Shown: in pieces, positions 58,801-64,000 of the stretch
Layout: each line of letters begins with the position of its first letter
Numbering within the stretch: position 1 is the first letter of the stretch
NCBI RefSeq assembly: GCF_026130175.1
Contig: NZ_JAIGNI010000029.1
Coordinates: 4,200 to 68,199 of the forward strand
Direction: 5' to 3'
DNA: 64,000 bases
Source: Lyngbya sp. CCAP 1446/10
GTDB taxonomy: Bacteria; Cyanobacteriota; Cyanobacteriia; Cyanobacteriales; Microcoleaceae
Translations under genes and position numbers: made by a program
Notes under the pieces: generated by a model
The model's input: only the letters and a program-made list of their open reading frames with translations
What the model was told of the DNA's origin: nothing
Database searches by the model: none

Positions 58801-60249
58801 TTCTTGTACGGAGCCAGTTTGGGGATCGCGGATCGTGCGGCTGGTGGTTTCAAACCAAATGTATTTGCCGTCTTTGTGGCGGATGCGGTAGCTAAGGGTG
58901 TAAGTAACTGGGAGCGCCAGGACTTGCGAGTGAGCTTTGGCGATGCTTTCTAAATCGTCGGGGTGAAAATAATCGCTGGGGAGGTGGCCGATCAGTTCTG
59001 AAGGTTCGTATCCCAGCAAAGCTTGGCTGGCTGGCGAGACGTAAACAAATACGCCTTTGGGGTTGTGTCTCGTGATCATGTCGGTTGAGTTTTCTGCCAT
59101 CAACCGATAGCGGTTTTCGCTCTCCTTATGTTCGACTTGAGAATTGCCCAATGCTTCTAGCATCTGGTTGATGGTGTCGGCCAAGCTGCTGAGTTCATCG
59201 CCTCCTGGCATTTGAACGCGCAAGTCGGGATCGCCGTTGGCTGCGATGTTGCTGACGCTAGTGCTCAAGTCCCCCAATCTCGCCAAGACTAATTTTTCTA
59301 GCAACAGCAGGGCGATCGCGCTAAATATTACACCTACTGCCAATATCGAGAAGGTAAAGAGTTCTAAAGTAGCCTGACCTTGGCGAGAGATTACTCGGTC
59401 TACTTCTACTCGCAGCAGCAGCGCTAGCTTGCCCCGGATGTCGCGAATCAGCGCGTATCCTGCGACTACGCTGTCGCTGAGCGGCTCAACTAAAATTTCT
59501 ACTGATTTGAGGTTGGAAATTTTTAGTTTGAGATTTTCCAAATCCTGGCTTGAGCTAGCGAGTGCTTTAGCGCCTGGGCCTGAGTAGTTCGTGGCTCCCA
59601 CTTTAAAATCTAAACTCGGCAATCTAAAATCCACTGACAGGTGAGTCAGTTTTGAAAGCAAACCGATTTCGGTGTTGTCGAGGTAGCGTGCCAGGATCAG
59701 CGTCCCCCGTGGCGGGCCGATCGCGTTGCTGTTGACGATCGGCTTTGAGGCAATTAGCAGTCTAGCTTCTGGCAGAGTCAGGACACCTGTTTTGGCGGTT
59801 GGGCGATCGGCAGAACCTGTCTGTGACTCTAGCAGCGCCTCGGTCAAGTGCTGTTTTAAGCTTGCCGGAATCGGGATTTCGGTTTGGGATTTCAGGTCGA
59901 AACCTTTGCTGAAGATGGTCTTGCCGTTGGAGTCCAGCAGCACCAATAAGTTTAGCCTCAAGTAAACAAATGTCAAATCGACAAAATTTGACTTGACAAA
60001 ATCCTGGTTCCGTGTATTGACAAAAGAGTAAGTGTCATCCCACTCGGCGTAATCTTGAGCGCTGGTGTCTAAATTCGACAAATCGTCATCTAGCGCGTCC
60101 AAAGCCCGCGCCACATCCTGGCGGACGTACTGTGCCTCCAGGTTGTTAAAATCGTGCAGCAAAATGGTTGATGCAGTGGCATAGAGAACCACAATCAGGC
60201 TGATCAGGGCTGCACCGATGATTAATAGTGTTTTTTTACGGAGTTGCAT
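55900..60249 (-). CDS. CHASE4-HAMP-PAS-GAF hybrid histidine kinase with two receivers and HPt
   Basis: 1449 residues. Order: N-terminal helix, extracytoplasmic CHASE4 domain (about 35-290, DTSAQDYAEWDDTYSFV), second helix, HAMP, PAS (about 390-505), GAF (about 525-675; no bilin cysteine), HisKA with His696 (SHEIRTPMNG), HATPase (GTGLGLA), receiver 1 with Asp1049 (ILDMQMPGMDG), receiver 2 with Asp1195 (LMDVQMPEMDG), and C-terminal HPt with His1383 (SAHSLKS). This permits a complete phosphorelay in one chain. About 30 residues coded partly by a heptamer repeat interrupt receiver 2. A second partial repeat-like stretch codes DLENLKLKISNLKSVE in the CHASE4 region. No partner gene adjacent. Confidence 0.94.
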   Translation of the reverse strand: MQLRKKTLLIIGAALISLIVVLYATASTILLHDFNNLEAQYVRQDVARALDALDDDLSNLDTSAQDYAEWDDTYSFVNTRNQDFVKSNFVDLTFVYLRLNLLVLLDSNGKTIFSKGFDLKSQTEIPIPASLKQHLTEALLESQTGSADRPTAKTGVLTLPEARLLIASKPIVNSNAIGPPRGTLILARYLDNTEIGLLSKLTHLSVDFRLPSLDFKVGATNYSGPGAKALASSSQDLENLKLKISNLKSVEILVEPLSDSVVAGYALIRDIRGKLALLLRVEVDRVISRQGQATLELFTFSILAVGVIFSAIALLLLEKLVLARLGDLSTSVSNIAANGDPDLRVQMPGGDELSSLADTINQMLEALGNSQVEHKESENRYRLMAENSTDMITRHNPKGVFVYVSPASQALLGYEPSELIGHLPSDYFHPDDLESIAKAHSQVLALPVTYTLSYRIRHKDGKYIWFETTSRTIRDPQTGSVQEIIGVSRDISLRKQTEQELRESEAAIKTLYQVISAPRTDPQGILSTFDLRLQELLGMGCRQLNLSVGILSRIQGDNYQIMAVECPDESIAKSEIYDLEKTFCVATAMSTEPMYFESVRFSGLSLNTGVPAFNIEAYMGIPVTVAGEVYGTLCFFAQTPLTEPFRVVDRELVKLMAQWVGSELEHQQTGVDLAKARDEALAATRAKSEFLATMSHEIRTPMNGVIGMTGLLLDTSLTREQCDFVETIRSSGDALLTLINDILDFSKIESGKLDLEEHPFDIRTCIEESLDLVATKAAEKKLELGYLIDRSVPPTAIGDSARLRQILINLLSNAVKFTQAGEVVLSVTAKKLALSMIDDQEPPEINGEPLAINQLYEIQFAVKDTGIGIPGDRMDRLFKSFSQVDSSTSRHYGGTGLGLAISKRLAEMMGGRMWVESMGCIAGNPPADFQAAVFDLEWGESCEIAEKYCSGKSVLSNQPIDQNPKSVGSTFYFSTIVSGSNSSLPVNLSNSQPELAGKRVLIVDDNATNRQILTLQAQSWGMVPRASASARLALDWIAAKEEFDLAILDMQMPGMDGLDLAAQIRQYPDRQKLPLVMLTSIGRQEINTPAIEVDFAAFLNKPIKQSQLYNVLINIFGKQATEIRVQHTNKPFLQSIPLLADNLPLRILLADDHLVNQKVALQILQRMGYRADVAGNGIEVLEALRRQPYDVVLMDVQMPEMDGLEATRRIREQFLEDFTSENPTGESEVSETDEQSNNPKSKIQNLKSTSPWIVAMTANAMQGDREECMAAGMDDYLSKPIAIEELVRALSACKSRSNGAVAENQQVKMPNSPAVVGCDVSNVDRALPKTGDCLNPKIIEGLRDVEALEEVIDIYLETAPQLLRGISVALSNADPLALRRSAHSLKSISGTLGAFRLFELCEELEIMGRMGTNANQPLSGHSCGLLQQVEAEYQRVAAALKIEQQAVDC
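56508..56547. repeat. STRR heptamer tract inside receiver 2 of the hybrid kinase gene
   Basis: ATTTTAGATTTTGGATTTTG and further heptamers encode NPKSKIQNLKS on the minus strand. The same GATTTT(A/G) heptamer family lies in the pheS leader at 8075. Confidence 0.85.
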
Positions 60250-60634
60250 GGCGTCGGCCTCCTCACGGTGCTACTAGGCAACTAGCCTGGGGAGGTTGGA
60301 GACGTAGGTTGTTTTGTTTAGCATTGGCGATCGCAGGGCCTGCGTATTTTGACTGTTGTGGGCGGATTTGGAAAAGCCCTTGGTCTGACGGGGTATCCGG
60401 TATGTCGCTCTCACATCAGTGTAATATTTTCACAGCTCTAGTCATCTATTATGCACAACCTGTAAACTCTCCTTCATCACCTAAATATCAATATTTTCTC
60501 AGATTCAACAAAATAGTGGAAAATAATTAAAATTTGATACTGTCGTATATTCGTGACAGGCGGGTGGTTTTACAGATGATGGGTAGAGTCCCAATTATTG
60601 CTGTTGCTGGGAGAGATTTTTTGCTTTTTTAAAA
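60250..60634. other. Intergenic region upstream of the 1449-residue kinase
   Basis: About 385 bp, includes the kinase promoter on the minus strand. I see no gene or clear element apart from a GGTAGGTTG-type stretch and the terminator that follows. Confidence 0.4.
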
Positions 60635-60675
60635 AGATAGAAAATAGAAAATGCTTAATTTTCTATTTTCTATCT
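60635..60675 (-). terminator. Rho-independent terminator of the GT4 gene
   Basis: Perfect 18 bp AT-rich stem AGATAGAAAATAGAAAAT / ATTTTCTATTTTCTATCT with a 5 nt loop; on the minus strand it is followed by TTTTT. It lies 38 bp after the GT4 stop. Confidence 0.7.
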
Positions 60676-60712
60676 GCGAGCCAATGTTTACTTCTAAGTT
60701 TTGAATTTGCAA

Positions 60713-61759
60713 CTAGAGTGAAGCCAGCCGCGCTGCAAGAACCTCAATATAATGTTCGCTGTTGTGTTCTTCGAGCGCCAATTTATAACCGCATCTTGCT
60801 TGGGCTTGGGCTTCCTGGGGATTGTTTAATAGCTTTTGGATCGCCTCGCGCAAACCTTTAGCATCCCCTGAATTAACCACTGTAGCGATACCAGGATGTG
60901 CAAGATAATCAACCAACCCTTGAGTTTTCGTCACCACCACCGGCCTTTGACAGGCCATCGCCTCTAACATCGAAGTCAACCCAGCACAGAACTTATTCTC
61001 TGTAACGGTGACAGCAACTAGATCGGCATCGCGGTAGAGTTGCACCAAATCAGGCCAAGAATAGAATTTGTGTGACATATTTGCTGGCAAAGTTTCTGGG
61101 AAAGCCTTGGCCATTGCGATCGCATCCTTCGAGAAACCGCTAATCTTCACATCAACATCAAGATCAGCCGTCGCTTCCGCCAGGAGTCGATAGTCCCGCT
61201 TTTCCAGGCCCACACTAGCAATAATTGGGCGTTGCTGATTAGACGTTGAAACACCAGGGGTGAAAAAAGCTGTATCTGTCTGTTCTGGTAACATCAACAG
61301 ACGACTTTCAGACACTCCCAAATTACGGAGGAAATCTAACTGAAGGCTGGCATTACTTACAAACAAGTCAATCTTGTCGGCCAATCGAAACAGTTTCATC
61401 ACCAATCGGCCTCGTGGTCGATCTATATTATGGAAAAATACAGCAATTTTTGGTCGATTACGCTTAGCCCCGCAAAGTATTGCGATGGGAATACCCACAT
61501 CTTCGCCAGTGCAGAAGATCGTATCATTGCTATCAAGTTGCTCAGACAGTTGGCGGGCTAGAGCCCAATTTTCCGGGCGACTAGACATTTTAGATCGTAT
61601 TTTGTCGAACAATGACACCGGATGGCCTGACGGTTGATGGATAGTTGCCCCTAGTCGCTGGCTGATTCCCCACATCACATGGCGCGGAGAAAGGCCAACT
61701 TCAGCATCGTGGGCGATACTCTCTAGATTGATCGGGCGACCTAACGCTAAATGGTACAT
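60713..61759 (-). CDS. Glycosyltransferase family 4 (GT-B fold)
   Basis: 348 residues. The N-terminal half has a Rossmann-like acceptor domain (EVGLSPRHVMWGISQRLGA, FFHNIDRPRGRLVMKLFRLA). The C-terminal donor domain has KISGFSKD, SHKFYSWPDLVQLYRDADLV and the EX7E-type end GLTSMLEAMACQRPVVVTKT. It moves a nucleotide sugar onto an unknown acceptor, perhaps in exopolysaccharide synthesis. The start lacks a ribosome site and sits 7-8 bases after a long hairpin on the minus strand. It is slightly short at the N-terminus compared with GT4 proteins of about 370-400 residues, so the start is not certain. Confidence 0.88.
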   Translation of the reverse strand: MYHLALGRPINLESIAHDAEVGLSPRHVMWGISQRLGATIHQPSGHPVSLFDKIRSKMSSRPENWALARQLSEQLDSNDTIFCTGEDVGIPIAILCGAKRNRPKIAVFFHNIDRPRGRLVMKLFRLADKIDLFVSNASLQLDFLRNLGVSESRLLMLPEQTDTAFFTPGVSTSNQQRPIIASVGLEKRDYRLLAEATADLDVDVKISGFSKDAIAMAKAFPETLPANMSHKFYSWPDLVQLYRDADLVAVTVTENKFCAGLTSMLEAMACQRPVVVTKTQGLVDYLAHPGIATVVNSGDAKGLREAIQKLLNNPQEAQAQARCGYKLALEEHNSEHYIEVLAARLASL

Positions 61760-61766
61760 AAAATAA

Positions 61767-61822
61767 AATTTTAACCTGTCTAGACTATTATTCTATAAGG
61801 ATAGTCCACACAGGTTAAAATT
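61767..61822 (-). promoter_or_regulatory. Long hairpin directly before the GT4 start codon (terminator or attenuator)
   Basis: Arms AATTTTAACCTGT / ACAGGTTAAAATT (13 bp) with inner GACTAT / ATAGTC. On the minus strand the hairpin is followed by TTTATTTT and then ATG. It may end the upstream repeat-protein transcript or control GT4 translation. The direct repeat ATAGGGCTATGGGC lies at 61922 and 61955 in the same spacer. Confidence 0.55.
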
Positions 61823-62034
61823 CTTAGCCTGAAACACTCTATTTTCCGTTTGTAGCTCGATTCTAGAATCGCCTTGAAACACTTATAGCCTTTGGATCTC
61901 TCATCTGAGGTACTATCCGGCATAGGGCTATGGGCATAGACCTCCGTGGGCATAATAGGGCTATGGGCCTACCTCACCACGCTTGAGAACCGCTATATTC
62001 TCTGGTTTCCCATTAACAACTGTCCGAAATATTG

Positions 62035-64000
62035 TTACCGGATCACGGCTAAAGCACCAGCACCTGCTGCTGCTACGGCCGAAGTAAGAGCGGTAAAAAA
62101 CAGCCACCAAGAAGCAACTTCCGCTGCTTTCCGGGTTTCTTCTGCTTGTTTTTCAGCTTGAAGTTTGATGCTTTCAAGGCGAAGCTGGGCTTCTTGCTGC
62201 AAGCGTTCTGCTCTTTGCAACACTCTATTGCGGGTGACTTCAATTTGGTCGATCAAGCGGTTAGCATCGGCTTCGGAAATGTCCTCGCGGGAACTAATAA
62301 GGGCTACTAAAGTATCGCGGTTGAAATGACCTAGCCGATCGCGCAAAGCATCAAATCCGGCTTGCGGATCGTCAAATAATTGGCGCACGTCCCGCGTAAT
62401 CCCTTCATAATTTAGTTCAGGGCGATCGAGCGAATTGAGGTAATCCCGAACTTTTCCGAGAATCCCGTCAATTACCGACTGAATGCCCTCCTGAATTTTC
62501 TGGATTTGCTGTGCGAATTGGTCGCGCACCGACAAAATTTGATCGACAATGCGAGCAGCTTCTGCTTCCGAAATATCCTGCCGCTGAGACAGCAGAGAAA
62601 TCATAGTCTCTCGATCGATGTGCGACAGACGCTCGCCCAAGCTGTAAGCGCCGACTTTTGGGTCATGTAGCAACAGTTGCAAGTCGCGCTTGATGGCTTC
62701 GGGATTTAATTCATCCTTGCCCGTATTGCGCAAATAATCCTCTAAAATGCTCTGAAAATCGTGGACTTGGGTTTGTACCCGCTTCGCCAAACGGCGCGGC
62801 GCTTTCACGATCGATCCCAGAGTTTCCTGCACTTGGTCGATAATTTGATTGACTTGTTCCTCAGTCAAATCTTGTCTTTGAGAAAGAAGTTTTACCAAAG
62901 TATCGCGATCGACCTGAGACAGGCGGCCGCGCAGCGCTAAAGCCCCTTCTTTGGGATTTTCCATCAGTTTCGTCAAATCGCGCTGAATCCCTTCAGGATT
63001 GAGTTCTGATTTGCCAGTATTGCGGAGGTAATCTGCCAGGGCGGTGGTCGTTTGGTCGTACTGATCCTTAGCTTTTTCTGCCAGTTGTTGCGGTGCTTGG
63101 AGCGCGCTGTGCCAAGTTTCCTCGGCGCTGTCGAGAAGCTCGTTTACTTGGTTTTCGTTAAGGTCTTTCCGCTGAGATAGCAATTTTACCAAAGTTTCGC
63201 GATCGAACCGAGAAGCTCTAGCTTTAAGCGCCCACATTCCCGCTTCTGGGTTGTCCAGCAGCGTTTTGAAATCGCGCTTGATGCCTTCGGGATTGAGTTC
63301 TGATTGGCCCGTAGACTGCAAGTATTCTTGTACTTTTTGCCACTGATTGTCTAGTCGGACTTGGGCGGCTTCTTGCAGGCCTTTAGCATCTGCTAAAGCG
63401 ACATCTCGCGTCCTGTCCAACTCGTTGACAATCTGTTCTACTTCCTGGAAGCCGAAGTTTTCGCGGCCTCTCAGGATTTGCACAAAACTGTCGCGGGTGT
63501 AAGGAGAAAGCCGATCGCGCAACTGTTCGTAACTTGCATCGGAATCATCTAAGATTTTTTTGAAATCGCTCCCGATACCTGCTGCTGTCAGTTCCTCTTT
63601 CGGTGTCACCTTCAAATAAGTTTCCACCCGCCACTGCAAATCGCGAGCTTTTTCTTGCTCCTCGGCAAAGATCACAGTTTGCAAAACTCGCTGTCTAATT
63701 CCTTCTAATTCCTGGGAAATTTCTTTAATTTTGTCTTGGGTAAAAACGCCGCGACTTGCCAAAATTTCTGCAAAATTCGACTGTTTGAGTTTTTCTAATT
63801 CGCGGCGTACAGTTCCAGGATCGGCCGTAGGATCGTAGAGCACGTCACGAAATTCGCGCTCGATCGCCTGCGGGTTCATTTGCCACGAATAAGTGTTGAG
63901 CAAGTAGTTTTCTACATCGGTGCGGATCGGGCTGTAAGTTTCGGGTTCGCCTTTGACTTGAGCGGTAACTTTATCAGCTTGGGCGCTAACTTTGTCTTTA
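62035..64000 (-). CDS. Repeat protein with a C-terminal membrane helix, 5' end beyond the window
   Basis: The frame is open past 64000 (the TTG at 63903 is internal), so about 655 residues of the C-terminal part are seen. It consists of six repeats of about 100 residues, each with consensus DYL..TGK.ELNPEGIKRDL..LL.DP..G..AL..RLS..DR(D/E)TLV.LLSQR.DL.E...N.I(I/V)DQ. Linker helices between them are rich in Gln, Ala and Lys. The last segment WWLFFTALTSAVAAAGAGAL is one membrane helix near the C-terminus. The LSQRxDLSEEQVNxI helix pair is reminiscent of SAP/UBA-like folds. Function unknown; possibly an anchored coiled-coil scaffold. Confidence 0.85.
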   Translation of the reverse strand, partial: KDKVSAQADKVTAQVKGEPETYSPIRTDVENYLLNTYSWQMNPQAIEREFRDVLYDPTADPGTVRRELEKLKQSNFAEILASRGVFTQDKIKEISQELEGIRQRVLQTVIFAEEQEKARDLQWRVETYLKVTPKEELTAAGIGSDFKKILDDSDASYEQLRDRLSPYTRDSFVQILRGRENFGFQEVEQIVNELDRTRDVALADAKGLQEAAQVRLDNQWQKVQEYLQSTGQSELNPEGIKRDFKTLLDNPEAGMWALKARASRFDRETLVKLLSQRKDLNENQVNELLDSAEETWHSALQAPQQLAEKAKDQYDQTTTALADYLRNTGKSELNPEGIQRDLTKLMENPKEGALALRGRLSQVDRDTLVKLLSQRQDLTEEQVNQIIDQVQETLGSIVKAPRRLAKRVQTQVHDFQSILEDYLRNTGKDELNPEAIKRDLQLLLHDPKVGAYSLGERLSHIDRETMISLLSQRQDISEAEAARIVDQILSVRDQFAQQIQKIQEGIQSVIDGILGKVRDYLNSLDRPELNYEGITRDVRQLFDDPQAGFDALRDRLGHFNRDTLVALISSREDISEADANRLIDQIEVTRNRVLQRAERLQQEAQLRLESIKLQAEKQAEETRKAAEVASWWLFFTALTSAVAAAGAGALAVIR

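Overview
The window comes from a filamentous cyanobacterium, most likely of the Oscillatoriales (Microcoleus/Oscillatoria-like). Evidence: a photosystem I psaK gene, abundant HIP1-type GCGATCGC octamers, heptameric STRR repeats (AACTGCC, AACTGTC, GATTTTA types), several dispersed palindromic elements, and typical cyanobacterial families (DUF928/CHASE2 pair, AAA-like plus WD40 STAND proteins, DUF4347-RTX giants, many multidomain histidine kinases). No rRNA, tRNA, CRISPR array or intact transposase was recognised. All calls come from reading the sequence; no searches were run.

Layout. 1-6.7 kb: the 3' end of a large secreted RTX protein, small exported proteins and an SH3b/Pro-Ala protein. 7-13.4 kb: housekeeping genes (pheS, surE, an aminotransferase, thioredoxin, a lipoate-ligase-like gene) with an IS200/IS605-like relic and a frameshifted DUF2283 gene. 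13.6-24.5 kb: DUF928 and CHASE2-cyclase genes, a site-2 protease, psaK, trpF, a CPBP protease, a HEAT protein, an Omp85 barrel and an alpha/beta hydrolase. 24.6-30.1 kb: a soluble kinase and a PP2C / GHKL / STAS partner-switching operon carrying a truncated cyclase remnant. 30.3-31.9 kb: a VOC protein and a serine-recombinase-like protein without catalytic residues. 32-38 kb: a three-gene operon with two ethylene-receptor-like kinases and a receiver-adenylate cyclase. 38.9-43.9 kb: two AAA-like/STAND genes, the second with 14 WD40 repeats. 44-51 kb: tandem DUF4347/beta-helix/RTX paralogues. 52-64 kb: a membrane protein of unknown role, a GT39 transferase, a 1449-residue CHASE4 hybrid kinase, a GT4 transferase and a repeat protein running off the end.

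The most interesting system is the operon at 32,021-37,937. Its two kinases keep every ethylene/Cu(I) ligand residue of plant ETR1. The larger one also carries a cyanobacteriochrome GAF with both the canonical Cys-His and the DXCF cysteine, spaced as in known violet/blue-absorbing proteins. It resembles the known UirS/SynEtr1 photoreceptor, but here it is fused to a receiver, paired with a second ethylene kinase, and followed by a receiver-linked class III cyclase with adenylyl-type substrate residues. This suggests an ethylene-plus-light to cAMP circuit.

A second theme is repeat mobility. One palindromic family occurs three times with the same core but different, self-complementary outer arms. 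Other repeats have entered coding sequence in frame in two kinases, and an STRR abuts the pheS start codon.
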